DNA from: Tupaia tana
Lineage: Eukaryota; Chordata; Mammalia; Scandentia; Tupaiidae
Assembly (NCBI GenBank): GCA_026018925.1
Contig: JAKSZU010000020.1
Location: 43,307,102 to 43,371,101 of the forward strand
DNA length: 64,000 bases
Direction: 5' to 3'
Position 1 is the stretch's first letter. Every line of letters begins with the position of its first letter. Position numbers and translations under genes: made by a program. The notes below the pieces were generated by a model. That model ran no database searches. It saw only the letters and a program-made list of their open reading frames with translations, and was not told where the DNA came from. Positions 32,380-42,979 of this stretch are shown piece by piece.

Positions 32380-33085
32380 CACGGGAGCCACGCTCTGTGG
32401 GCGCTATGCTGTGGCCACCTCGCGTGTCGGCCGCTCGCCCTCAGGAACGCCTGGCCATCCGACGCCAACGTCACCCTGAGCTCCCCGGGCACACTCAGGG
32501 CTTTGTGTGGGTGCATTTTACCCTTCCGCCGTGTACACAAGATGGCTTCCAAGTCTTGCCAGTCTGTCGTCGGACTTTGCTTCTGTCGCGCCAGAAACTA
32601 CTCGGAAGCAGGCAAGGGGGCGATCTTGGCTTGGGGCCAGTGCTTCTCCAGGGAGCCGTTATGGAGGGCCTGGGGTCGCCGGTGACTGCCGTGCGGCAGG
32701 GCATGGCGAGTATACGTGGGGAAGGGCAGAACCCACCAGACTGTGCGGTATCTACACCGCTCCGTGTGAGAGCCACGCCCTGGACACACGGGCACGCCGG
32801 TCAGTGGGGTGGTGCTCCCGGGGTGTCCTCGTCCGGGCTATGGGGGATAAGAACAAAGAAGACCCTCCCCACAGCATCCGGCTGGAAAAGTTAGCTATCT
32901 TCATCAAAGAGGGGGTAAAGGAAGAAGGAAGGCAGCAGGAAGGCTAAGGCACTGACTTGTCTCAGCAAGGAGGGAAGCCCCGGGGGCGGCGAAGGGCGAC
33001 TGTGAAGCGGGATCCCGCGAGCAGCAGGTGTGGGCACCACCTGTCCAGGTGAGAGCGGGCGCGGCCTGAGAGGACCACTCCCAGA
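32380..33085. promoter_or_regulatory. CpG-rich block, possible CpG island
   Basis: Counting by eye gives about 39 CpG in the first 480 bases at roughly 60 percent G+C, close to the number expected without CpG loss. A second cluster follows at 32980-33070. The sequence is not SINE. Long overlapping frames on both strands (for example 32397-32894 and 32507-32947, +) fit the low stop density of GC-rich DNA, and I recognise no protein. It could be a promoter-associated island, an exon, or an unrecognised GC-rich retroelement. Confidence 0.45.
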
Positions 33086-33269
33086 CGAGCTGCGCAGAGT
33101 TCCTGAGGTGCTTACAGCTGAGAGAAGAGGGGGACAGCTGAGAAGTGTGTGAAGGTAAAGTTGTAATAGATACTTACAAAAATAAACCAAACTGAAAGAA
33201 AGGAAATAGAACTAATAACTTCAGGGAAAACAAAATGTTACGAAGGATGCTATAAGAAGAAATAAAGGA

Positions 33270-33527
33270 GGGACCAGCAGTTAGCGTAATGGCTATCTCG
33301 CCGGACTCCCGCGTAGTCGACCACAATTCGAGTCCTGGACCGGGTGGCTTAAACTCACACCGGGCGCGTGTGCGTGCGTGCCCAAGATCCCGAGAGGAGA
33401 ATGGAGGAGAAGGGATTGCGGCGTGGCCATCCCCCCTGGGGGGTGATTTCTCACTTTCTGTCTCTTCGTCTCTCTCTGTCTTTCTGGTGAGCGCACGCGC
33501 CCTATAGCAAAAACCTCTCCCCAAAAA
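33270..33527 (+). mobile_element. SINE-A, full length
   Basis: The perfect 16 bp duplication aagaagaaataaagga lies at 33254-33269 and 33528-33543. Confidence 0.97.
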
Positions 33528-33602
33528 AAGAAGAAATAAAGGATATATTTTTTAGAATTACTTTATTTTATTTTTCATTTATTCATTCATTTATTTTTTA
33601 AT

Positions 33603-33720
33603 TTGACCAGAGAGAGAGAGAGAGAAAGTGAGAAAGCAAGCCATCAGGTCCAGGACTTGAACCGTGGTCAGCCATGTGGGAGTGTCCAGCACCTTAACCA
33701 CCACGCCACCAGCTGCTCCC
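33603..33720 (-). mobile_element. Short SINE
   Basis: On the minus strand the head is gggagcagctggtggcgtgg, with B box cggttcaagtcctgg, then ggcttgctttctcactttct and ctctctctggtcaaatt. It lacks the long body. Confidence 0.85.
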
Positions 33721-33829
33721 CAGTAAAGGATATCTTTACCCGTTCCTATAGTATGACCTCCAGAATACATTGTTGAGTTAAATGCTTCCATTTCTCTAAG
33801 GATACCTGTAAGATTACATCCCAAATAAA

Positions 33830-34045
33830 GGCCAACCGGTGGTACGGTCCTACCAGACCTGGACCCACGTGGGAAAGGCCCGAGGTCTGCACCCGTGAAC
33901 GTGCAGGCGTCCGCATGTGTCTGTGGCCCACCGCCAAGACGGGGGTGGGCCGCGGTATGACGACCCTGGTTGCGGTGCCTGTCTGCCCCCCCCACCCCAC
34001 GCGTTCTCTCTTTCTGTCTCTCTCATAAAAGAAATAAGTAGATAA
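33830..34045 (+). mobile_element. Possible SINE-C (old)
   Basis: The start ggccaaccggtggtacggtc, a GC-rich core and gttctctctttctgtctctc, ending cataaaagaaat, suggest an old SINE. Confidence 0.45.
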
Positions 34046-34049
34046 ACTT

Positions 34050-35135
34050 TTAAAAAATTTTAAATTAAGGAAGAGAGAATGACAAATCATAAAATAATTT
34101 TTAAATTACCTATACAGCAAGAGAGATAATAGCTATACATTTTTAACTATGTGTTGTTTCCTCGGTTTGACTTAGGAATCAAGAGAACACTTGACATGAT
34201 TACTTAAGAAAACATTAAACTTTAAAGTGCAATCCCTAAACAGCAAAAGTAATTACAACAAATAAAGTTCCCTGGGCAGCGGTTAATGGCTTAACTTTAC
34301 AGAGGAACTACCCCAAGGGATTTTTACAGTGATTTGCCTCTATGTTTTTAGTGAGATAAACTCTGAAAGAGACTTGCTTTAAATAATTATATTATTAGTG
34401 GGAGTGCTAGCATGGTTACTCTGAGACCATTGTATTACATTGGTGCCTTCAGAAACTGAAATGTCCAGTACGGAAACAGAGATGACCATGTAAGGCCAGT
34501 GACCTGAAGAGAAATCCTATAATCTTCTATCTGAATTGAAAGCATCAGTATGAATTCACGTGTTTTCACCACACACACACAAACACATTTTTTTCTAGGT
34601 TCGTTTACCAAGAAGGTGTAGAGAAAGACGACCGAGCCAGTAGCGGTGAACGCCAGCAGTGCCTAGACCTTGGCCTCAGTACCATTTCCCAGTAAGATGA
34701 ACAACCAGCGCTCTTTACAGAAATGTGTGCTTTCAGGTTTAGAGTCAGAAATGTACAGGATGGCTCTGGAACATCTTGTCACAGTAGAACACTAAGAATC
34801 TACCGGAGATTAATGAAGCTGGATCGAAAAGACTCCGCAACAACTTAGAGGCTTCCACTGGCAGAAGACGAGGTAATCTGAGTATCAGTAAGGGTAACCG
34901 CAATGGCTGAAAACATCGCAAAAGTGGTCTTGATCCAGTTGCACAGACGAGGTGGTTATACTAATTAGAAGCTCACAGCGTGATCTCTCTCCACTGAACG
35001 TCTGTACCTGCTCCCTGTAACACTCAGTAATGAACAGCACGCCAGCACCTTCTTCAATAACATTTTGTCTCATGTATGCCTTTTTCAAATTACCATATCC
35101 TAAAAATAAAACGCTATATGAATATGGTTTTAAAA
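34050..35135. other. SINE-free single-copy DNA
   Basis: About 1.1 kb is without recognised repeats. One exon-like signal within it is listed separately. Confidence 0.4.
34599..34691 (+). other. Candidate exon (unproven)
   Basis: A pyrimidine tract ending ttttttctag directly precedes the segment, and gtaaga directly follows it. One frame is open through all 93 bases and reads FVYQEGVEKDD, then GERQQCLDLGLSTIS. The length is a multiple of three. I recognise no family. Such combinations occur by chance in a window this large, so this is only a pointer. Confidence 0.2.
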
Positions 35136-35137
35136 TT

Positions 35138-35303
35138 GGGCCAGCCAGGTGGCATGGTGGTTAAGGTGGCTGGATCTCACATAGTCACTGTGATTCAAGT
35201 CCTGAACCCAGCAGCTTCAAAAACACTGGGCACGTGTGTGTGTGTACCAAAATTCTGAAATGAGAATGGAGAAGGGATTGCAGCATGGCTGTTTCCCGGG
35301 GGT

Positions 35304-35352
<49 letters not shown>

Positions 35353-35385
35353 GTCTCTGGCAAGCACATGCACCCTATAGCAAAT
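35138..35385 (+). mobile_element. SINE-B with expanded CT block
   Basis: The head is gggccagccaggtggcatgg. The CT block has grown to about 20 TC units (35308-35348). The 3' end is ccctatagcaaattaaaa. Confidence 0.92.
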
Positions 35386-35962
35386 TAAAAGTGAAAACAT
35401 GCCAGAAGATAGAAATAAAAGCAATTCTTCCTTTACTCACACATTCCTAACCTCCCATAATTATCTCCAGTCAATCTCTCAAAAAGTAAATACTCTCATA
35501 TTTCTTACAGAACACGTTTTAGTGTGTGTTTATCTAAGTACACCTGTATTTATAACTACTCGTTTCTTCATTAAAAATGGCAGAAGCGAGCTAGTGTTCC
35601 CTGTGCACAGGGTGCAGACGCTGTGGGCCAGAGCCCCTCATCTCTCTCTTCACATTTCACTTCAGGAAACAACGTGTCCTTCAGTGATGGCGTCTGCTTT
35701 GCCCTTGATTCGAAATGCTCCTTGAAATATGCTCGTTTCTAATTTAAGTAAGCAAATTTCCGGTTTCTCTTTGGAGATCAGTAAATGGATGGTAATAATG
35801 CAGCGTTGCTGCTAGCATAAACGAGAAGCTCTTTACACGAAGACGGACCACTGAGCACCCTGTACATCAGAGCGAACACTGAGGGCATGCTCAGAAGCGA
35901 AGGTAGTCATCACAGGGAAGGCTACGTCCAAAACTTGGGCTGATTCTGTTTTTATGGGTCTT

Positions 35963-36222
35963 TTTTTTAGAGGTTTTTCGCTACAGGGCGCGTGTGCTCG
36001 CCAGACAGACAGAGAGAGAGACATAGAGACAGAAAGCGAGAAATCACCCCCCAGGGGGGATGGCCACACCGCAATCCCTTCTCCTCCATTCTCCTCTCGG
36101 GATCTTGGGCACGCACGCACACGCGCCTGGCATGAGTTTTAAGCCACCGGGTCCGGGACGCGAACCGCGGTTGACTATGTGGGAGTCCAGCGACATAGCC
36201 ATTATGCTAACTGCTGGTTCCC
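35963..36222 (-). mobile_element. SINE-A, full length, near consensus
   Basis: The duplication ttatgggtctt lies at 35952-35962 and 36223-36233. CpG sites are well preserved (ctcgccagac, cgcgaaccgcgg). Confidence 0.95.
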
Positions 36223-36234
36223 TTATGGGTCTTG

Positions 36235-38075
36235 CTTCCACAGAGGACCATTACACTTTGTTTGAAGAGGGAGGATAACACCTGGGTTGAACAGCACACC
36301 TAGTAGCAAAAAGCAACTGAAGACTCCCACGTTTTCCTCCTCTATGTCTTCAGCATGCCGCAGGTCTTAGTTAACACTCGGCAATAACCAAATTCAGTGA
36401 GGCCCCCAGTGCAGAGTACGTGTTAGAGGAGCACACTCCCCAGCATAATACAGTCTGGCTCCCAGAGTATTAGGAAGGTAAGTAATGCTAGGTGCTAAAT
36501 TTTAAAAATAAACTATTTTATCAACTATTTTAACGGTTTCAGGGTTGGTTTGTTTGGTTTGGTTGGGGAGGGATTTCCTTTTTTTTAAATAAATGGAAAG
36601 CCTTAAAGATCAATTCAGAGGTCTTTAAGAGTATGTATTAAAATAACAAGAAATATTAGTATTTATTTCTGTGATCATTTGTAAGTTTATCTCTTTGAAA
36701 TGTGAGTGGAGTGAGCTTCACACTCACTCACACATGCACACACATGCACAGAAGCACACACACAGGTGTGAGAACCCCAATCACTCCGGGATTAGCTGTT
36801 CCTCAGGAAGCTCAGTAATGATCTGAAATCTGAAGCCCTACTTGAACTTTTCTACTAATTCAGTAATTACTGCTGTGCCTGAGATTGGCCCCTTCCCTGC
36901 AATTACTCAACACGCACTTTCAGTCAAAGAGGTTAACACCTGAATTTAGATTCTAATTAGCACCTGAGGTAGAATTTTTTGTTTAAAGCTTATTAAAATG
37001 GGGACTTTTCCCAGCATAAGATTTCACCAGTCTACACAGGTAAACACATATTTTCTAGATTAATCTGTCTCTGGTTATTTTACAAGGAACAGAGGTCAAA
37101 GGTGAAACCAAAACCAACATATCGCCACTTAAGACACTAAATAAATCAAATTCAGTCAGTATCCGGAGTCATTGGTCTGGACACGCTCAACACAGCCAAA
37201 GACCAGTTTCCAAATCTCAGTTTAAAGAAATACATTTCCCTGAGAAAAGATACAAATAAATGGAGATTAAAAACAAATGATTGATATCTCTGTCTCTCAG
37301 GATTGTCTCTAGTTTTTTCCCCTAGTTTTCCTAATAACTAATATTTAAAGGATAGCGACAGTAAAAAGTTAAGAGTTACAGGAGAGTATGTGGTCTTCAA
37401 TTCCTCAGGCAATCATTCGTGTGGATTTAACTCCTAGCACTGGTATGCCTTCAAGTTATCTATTTATCCTCTGCCACATCCCTGAGAAGTGGCCACCCAG
37501 TCATTACTTGGATACCTCCAGCAGTGGGAAACTCACTACCTCTTACAGAAGCTCATTTTCTTAGCAGACACCAAAAGAGTTCTATAAATGATGGGGTATA
37601 AGCACACTAGATTGGGGTGCATTCTCATTATTCCATCGAGAATCCTGCTTTCACACATACTGCTATTTAACAACTTCTTTCTCACCTTCCACTTATGCAA
37701 TTGACTTTTTTGAATTCAAGTTCAAGAACTTATATTTATCTCTTTTGAATTTTCCTCTATTTCCATTAAGTCCTTGGTCAGTCAATTAAGATGATTTGGG
37801 TTGGCTGTGTTGGTTTCTTGTGGTCTACAAATATAATAAATGCTCTATCCTTTGTTCCCATTCAAGGATAAGTGTGAAGATATATATAGAGTATCTCGGC
37901 TTCTAATTTGACAGCTAACACTTCAATGCAGAAATGAAACCCTTGTGACTTGTCAGCTATTCTGAGAGTCATGTCATACTCAGAGCCAAATCAAGTAGAA
38001 GAAGCCGAAATAATACTTGTGTCTTCAGAAACAAAGGCGAGAGGGTCAAGAGGTTGGGAATGATAACAACCACTT
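36235..38075. other. SINE-free stretch, possible conserved non-coding DNA
   Basis: This is one of the longer SINE-free stretches (1.8 kb). Around 36860-37120 several TAATTA/CAATTA-type homeodomain-like sites lie near a direct repeat of nuclear-receptor half-sites. At 37490-37560 ggatacctccagcagtggga and aactcactacctc resemble a very old LINE (L3/CR1-like). Confidence 0.35.
37091..37103 (+). promoter_or_regulatory. DR1-type nuclear receptor site (motif only)
   Basis: aggtcaaaggtga is two AGGTCA-like half-sites spaced by one base, the layout bound by HNF4, PPAR/RXR and COUP-TF type receptors. It is a motif match only. Confidence 0.3.
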
Positions 38076-38077
38076 GC

Positions 38078-38476
38078 ATTAGTTCACTAAGATTGTTGTA
38101 ACAAAGTACCACAGGCTGGGTACTTTGAACAACAGACTTGAACAACAGAAACTTACTTTCTCACTATCCTGTGAGCGGCAAGTTCGAGACCACGTATCGG
38201 CAGGCCTGCTTTCTTCTGAGGCCTTTCTCCCTGGCTGGAAGATGGCGTCTTCTCCCCTGTGTCGTCGTGTGGGCTTTCTTCTGTGTCTGTGTGCTGTCTG
38301 CCTGTCTTATAAAGACCTCAGTTATACTGGATTACAGCCCATGTTAATAACCTCATTTTCATTTAATTACCTCTTGAAAGGCCCCGTCTTCAAGTATGGT
38401 CACACTCTCCAGTACTGGGAAGTTAGAATTTCAACATGGAGATTTGGGGGGAGCAATTCAGTCTGTAATACTGCTT
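38078..38476 (-). mobile_element. MLT1-like MaLR (ERVL) LTR
   Basis: On the plus strand the order ttgttgtaacaaagtaccac, ggctgggtactttgaacaac, ttataaagacctcagttata, ttacctcttgaaaggccccg and atttggggggagcaattca is the reverse complement of MLT1-type LTRs. It looks like a solo LTR with no internal sequence beside it. Confidence 0.85.
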
Positions 38477-38479
38477 AGG

Positions 38480-39330
38480 AGACACTCCCTCTCCATGTTC
38501 CTAGGAGAGCCATAGATTGCCTATGCTTCTTTAATATCAGTTTCACTAAATGCTCATATTTAATCTCACGAAATTTGCAATCTTATTTATTTAATGCTCG
38601 TGCATTTTCACAAATTCTTAGGGCCTTGTGCCTATGTTTGAGAATCTGCATTTGAATGGATCGAAGTCTAAATGTGAACCAACCTGTCTAACATCCTAAT
38701 ACTTCGACCACACTGCTTCACAAAGGTACCTTTGGCTGAAAGGTCTAGTTACTTAGGTAAATCATATTATAACATAAGCTCTAATGTATATGAACATGTA
38801 AATATGCATAAATTCAAGAAGTTATAGCACATTTGCTTATCTTCCTGCCACTGTACCTACTCTCTCTTTGAAAGAATGGAGTAACGAGTACATAGAGAGA
38901 TGGCCTCAGTTATCTAGGCTTGATGAAGAAATCTGCTCATTTCACTTCAGTAAAGTCAATTATAAGCCATAGAGTGACTATTTCACCCAGAAATGGGCCT
39001 CCCTAAACACATATCATCGCGGCAGAGCCCGCAGCCACACAGAGAAAACTGGAGACCCATCAAAACACGGCCATCGGAACACCTTAGGGAACGGATGTCA
39101 GTCCACGCCCAGTCACATCTCTACCTTCCGTCTCCTCACATGCCTAGAACCTAGAAATCATTATCATAAGGTAGGTACTCTACAAATTTGTGAATGAAGA
39201 ATGTGGTTTTTTGTAAAAAAAAATCGAGTGTAATTCCCTTTTGACCAGGCTGTAAACTATAATGTTTTATTACAGTCATAACTTGCCTACAATCACTTAT
39301 TTTAAAACTTATCATAATGTAAAATTACTT
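38480..39330. other. Single-copy DNA, no feature seen
   Basis: The stretch is AT-rich with no SINE or supported exon. Confidence 0.4.
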
Positions 39331-39419
39331 CAGTTATACCATGTAATCAAGATAATAATATATTATATAGAGCACAAATTTGAAGACAGCCACTGAGTGG
39401 AGAATTATCCTGACTGCTG

Positions 39420-39622
39420 AACTAGCCCGCTCCTTTCGTAAGTCACTGACACAGGATCCGCGTTCTCCCCAGCCCCAGTGTGCCCCGTCGCCCCACCCAG
39501 CTTCCGCAGCCAGCACCTCTGGGCTGAGCCGCCTGTGATCTAACTGCACGTAACAGCTGCCACGGGTGAAGACGGGAGGGGGATCAGCGTGGAAACTGTC
39601 CCGACCCGGTTCAGGTGCCACG
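39420..39622 (-). mobile_element. Probable retroviral leader with primer-binding site
   Basis: Two bases inside the LTR edge lies a minus-strand tggcacctgaaccggg (39620-39605). It is close to the Lys-tRNA type of primer-binding site, with a few differences. GC-rich sequence continues to about 39420 before the composition drops. No gag-like frame is visible. If correct, this LTR is a 5' LTR whose provirus was truncated. Confidence 0.5.
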
Positions 39623-39699
39623 TGTCCCAACCTGGGGGGGGACAGTCGAACAGGTTTCCTGAGGGAAGGAGTGAGAGCTGGGACAAGTGGCTCAGTGTC

Positions 39700-39928
39700 A
39701 CAACACGGAGACGACACAGTGTCTTCAGTGTCATCTGTTTATTGTGGGCAGCTTGGTACAGCACGGAGACGACGCAGTGTTACAACTCTTCAGGGTCGCG
39801 TCATCTGTTGTGAGCAGCACGGAGACAACGCGGTGTCACAACTCTTCAGGGTCGTCTGGAGATGATGTAGTGTTACAACTCTTCAGGGTCTTCAGGAGAC
39901 TGTGCGGTGTTTCAGCTCTTCAGGCTCT
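39700..39928 (-). repeat. Tandem units within the LTR R/U5 part
   Basis: About five imperfect units of 35-40 bp share (plus strand) cacggagacgac-cagtgt and acaactcttcagggtc. They span the poly(A) signal. Confidence 0.85.
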
Positions 39929-40030
39929 CCAGGGTCGTTGTCTTCCTGGTCTTCCGAGTCATCTTCGTTGTCTTCCTGGTCGTCTGGCTATTGTGGGCCA
40001 GGCATCGTGGTTATATACATGCTGGTGGGC

Positions 40031-40163
40031 CGTGATTGGTTGAATGAAGGATCGTAAAAGGTGGGTTATGATTGGTTGTAAACGGTGGGCCGTGATTGGT
40101 TGTAAACGGTGGACCATGATTGGTTGTAAACAGTGGGTTATGATTGGTTGCTTTTGGACCAAT
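40031..40163 (-). promoter_or_regulatory. CCAAT repeat array in LTR U3
   Basis: ATTGG (CCAAT on the minus strand) occurs at 40035, 40071, 40095, 40119 and 40143. The last four are spaced exactly 24 bases apart, within a gtgggccgtgattggttgta unit. A CCAAT in the other orientation follows at 40159. The array lies just upstream of the TATA box, where NF-Y-type sites act. Confidence 0.8.
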
Positions 40164-40350
40164 CATGAGGTGCCAGATATGCAAATCTGAGGGATTCTAG
40201 TGGCCAGTCAGAGCAAGGTTTTGAAGGTCAGGTTTTGAAGGGAAGCCAATCATGGCTTTTGGCATTGTGTAATTGTTTGCTCTCTGAGAAACCTGCAATA
40301 TTCGGTGGTGCGCAGCCTCCCACAGGAAGCAGCACAAAGCATGGCATGTT

Positions 40351-40615
40351 CTCTCTTTCTTTTTTGGAGAGGTTTTTGCTATAGGGCACGTGCACTCACC
40401 AGAAAGACAGAGAGAGACAGAGAGACAGAAAGCGAGAAATCACCCCCCAGGGGGGATGGCCACGCCGCAATCCCTTCTCCTCTATTCTCCTCTCGGGATC
40501 TTGAGCACACACGCACACGCGCCCGGCATGAGTTTAAGCCATTGGGTCCGGGATTCGCACTGCATTCGACTACATGGGAGTCCAGCGACATAGCCATTAT
40601 GCTAACTGCTGGTCC
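40351..40615 (-). mobile_element. SINE-A, full length
   Basis: The perfect duplication catggcatgtt lies at 40340-40350 and 40616-40626. It is inserted at the outer edge of the LTR. Confidence 0.95.
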
Positions 40616-40728
40616 CATGGCATGTTATTTCTAACAATATCCATTTATTCCATCAAATAAGAAAACATTTTACAGCACATTGCTTCTAGGCCTCAGAAAA
40701 CAAGAAAATTAAAGTAAAACAGAACAGG

Positions 40729-40970
40729 ACTGGCCCTGTAGCCTAGTGGTTAAGGAAGCTGGATCCCACACGGCCAGCTGAAGTTCAAATCCTGGCCCAA
40801 GTGGCTTGGAAAAACATGCTGGGCGTGTGTGTGTGCATGCTCAGAGTCCCAACAAGATAAAGACAAGAGAAGGACTTGCAGAGTGACTGCATTAGACGTG
40901 TCTCTTTCCCCTTCACCCCTCTTTATGTCTCCTCTTCTTTCTCTGCAAGCACATGCACCCTCTGACCATA
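40729..40970 (+). mobile_element. SINE-B, old
   Basis: The head is ggactggccctgtagcctag. The body is decayed (tcccaacaagataaagacaa) and the end is caccctctgaccataaaaaa. Confidence 0.85.
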
Positions 40971-41015
40971 AAAAAAGTAAAATAAAGTAAGTCCCTTTAA
41001 AATATAGCTTATCTT

Positions 41016-41265
41016 GGGACCAGCAGTTAGCGTAATGGCTATGTCGCTGGACTCCCACGTAGTCGACCGCAGTTCAAGTCACGGACCCGGTGGTTTAAAA
41101 CTCACACTGGGCGCGTGTGCGTGCGGGCCTAAGATTCCAAGAGGAGAATGGAGAAGATGGGATTGCGGCGTGGCCATCCCCCCTGGGGGGTGATTTCTCG
41201 CTTTCTGTCTCTCTGTCTCTCTCTGTTTGTCTGGCGAGCGCATGCACCCTATAGCAAAAACCTCT

Positions 41266-41310
<45 letters not shown>
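41016..41310 (+). mobile_element. SINE-A with (TA)n tail
   Basis: The duplication atatagcttatctt (41002-41015) and atatcgcttatctt (41312-41325) brackets a full copy. Its A tail has been replaced by about 20 TA units. Confidence 0.95.

Positions 41311-41315
<5 letters not shown>
41269..41315 (+). repeat. (TA)n microsatellite
   Basis: This is a pure TA run of about 45 bases at the SINE 3' end. Confidence 0.95.
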
Positions 41316-41317
<2 letters not shown>

Positions 41318-41392
41318 CTTATCTTTTCCCCAGTGACAGAATAGAAATTGTATCAGTGTTTTCAATTAGCCTCAACCCCCATAAGACAGTAT

Positions 41393-41605
41393 AGTAACTG
41401 GGGCATGGACTGCAGAGCAGCCCCTGGAAGAAAGGTGGGCTCCTGTGCGAACTGTCGGCATGCGAGAGTTACTCAGCCTCACTGGGCTCACCTGTGACAG
41501 GAAAGATAAGATTACCGCAGAGTAGTTATAAAGATTAAATGAGGTAGGCTCTTAAACAATGCTCAGCAAGAAGTAAGCACTCTGTAAACTTTAGCCATTC
41601 TCATG
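41393..41605 (+). mobile_element. MIR SINE (ancient)
   Basis: tgcgagagttactcagcctc, gttataaagattaaatgagg and gctcagcaagaagtaagcac follow MIR order. Confidence 0.8.
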
Positions 41606-41649
41606 TCTAGTTAGTAGCATTAATGTTCCCAAAAACGAGTGAGGTAGCT

Positions 41650-41755
41650 TTATTGCCTCTCGTAATATATGAGAAAACCAAGACTGGTCCCAGGTGAACT
41701 GGTTATTAATGACGGGGCTGAGCTTTCTGCCGGGCCTTCCTCTACGAAAGTCATC
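41650..41755 (-). mobile_element. Possible MIR fragment
   Basis: tatgagaaaaccaagactgg then gacggggctgagctttctgc resembles the reverse complement of MIR. Confidence 0.4.
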
Positions 41756-42011
41756 TTATGTAGAAATCCCTTCTTTCCCGAAGGCAAGGGCGCGTAGCAG
41801 TGGGCGGAAAGGTCCTTGAGAGAATCCAGTCGCTACAGTTCTTTTCTCGTACTCGCGAGTGTGGCAGGTCTGGGCATAATCCGGGCAAACGCCTGACGTG
41901 GGGCAGGGCACACGGGGGAGCGGAGGCATCGGCACTCCCAGCAGTCAGGACGCAGTGGCACCGTGGGCTGAAGCCATCTGTCCACGAACAGCAGGATGCC
42001 TGGCAGTGACA

Positions 42012-42118
42012 GGTTAGGTTAGGGCAACCGTCTCTGAGGGCAGAGGCCTTGTCTTCCCCAACTCTGTGACATGCCCAATAGAGCATAATAAATACTCAAT
42101 AATAACTGTTTGCTAGAC
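42012..42118 (+). mobile_element. L2 3' end
   Basis: ctgagggcagaggccttgtc, then tgcccaatagagcataataa and atactcaataataactgttt matches the L2 3' terminus. Confidence 0.75.
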
Positions 42119-42214
42119 TGAGTCGTCTTGAACTAAATTGAACTGGCCAGCCATCCTCACTGGTTCTGCTTGAGAAGCATAAAAGGCCCCACCCGGCCCT
42201 CCCTCCCACACATG

Positions 42215-42895
42215 CCAGAGTAACTCACTCATTCGTTTGTTCATTGGATATGAATTGAGTGCCTCCCGTGGAAGTACTCGACAGTAATCAAGATAGGCAA
42301 GGCCTGCTATCGTGGAGTTTGGAGTCCGATGGTGCAGGGGTGGTAATTAAGCAAGTAATTGCATACAGTTGAATGAGTGCTCAGATGAGGGGGTGTGACG
42401 TGCGCCGGAGCACATGGCAGGGACACCTAAATAAAACGGGGCGTGAGAGGGGAGCCACCGGATCTGGCCTGTACCGATGAGACCGGAGGGCCAAGCAGCA
42501 CCCAAAGAGCTAAGCAGAGCCCTGCAGGCCTCGGCAAGGATTTCAGCCTTTAGTAAATGTATCAAAAACTTGTTTAAGCTGGATAGCGATATGTTCCAAT
42601 TTGCATTTTAGAAAGGCCAGTCAGGTTCCATTATGAAGAAGGATGGACAAGGGAGGTCTCGAATGGGACAGTCACACTACTGCAGTACTGTAGGCAAGAG
42701 GTGATGGTGGCCTAGTTCAAGGAGGGAGAAAGGCAGAAAGATTGGAACAACGTTGTAAAAGTGAAGATAGCTATGGATATTGAGAGCGAGAGAACAAAGA
42801 TGAGCTGAGATTTTTAGCTTGGGAAACAGGGATGATTGTGGTTCCATCATGGAAACATAAGAGGAGAGTATAGTTTTAAATACACTGATTTTACA
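42215..42895 (+). repeat. Ancient mammalian interspersed repeat, class unassigned
   Basis: The order cactcattcgtttgttcatt, gagtgcctcccgtggaa, gtttggagtccgatggtg, agagccctgcaggcctcggc, aaaggccagtcaggttccat and gtaggcaagaggtgatggtg matches a very common old repeat. I do not name its class. Confidence 0.55.
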
Positions 42896-42979
42896 CTATC
42901 CATGAGACAGCCAAGTTGGTATGTCCCACGGGTAATATGAGTCTTAAGCCCAGGAGAGAAGATAAAAATACTGGCGTCG

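Larger units (their letters stand above)
39623..40341 (-). mobile_element. Endogenous retrovirus LTR (about 0.7 kb)
   Basis: Read on the minus strand the parts come in LTR order. A start near tgctttgtgctgcttcc is followed by a U3 with five CCAAT boxes, a TATA box (tatataa, about 40018-40012), a transcribed part with repeated units, a poly(A) signal AATAAA (39743-39738) and an end ...gggaca. The primer-binding site follows two bases later. The outer boundary is uncertain by about 10 bases (tg/ca ends at 40341 or 40346). I cannot assign it to a named family. The CCAAT-rich U3 resembles class I (gamma-type) LTRs. Confidence 0.7.

Noticed and set aside
39700..40163. CRISPR-like regularly spaced repeats
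   Set aside because: The units are contiguous tandem repeats within a retroviral LTR in mammalian DNA, with no unique spacers of equal length.
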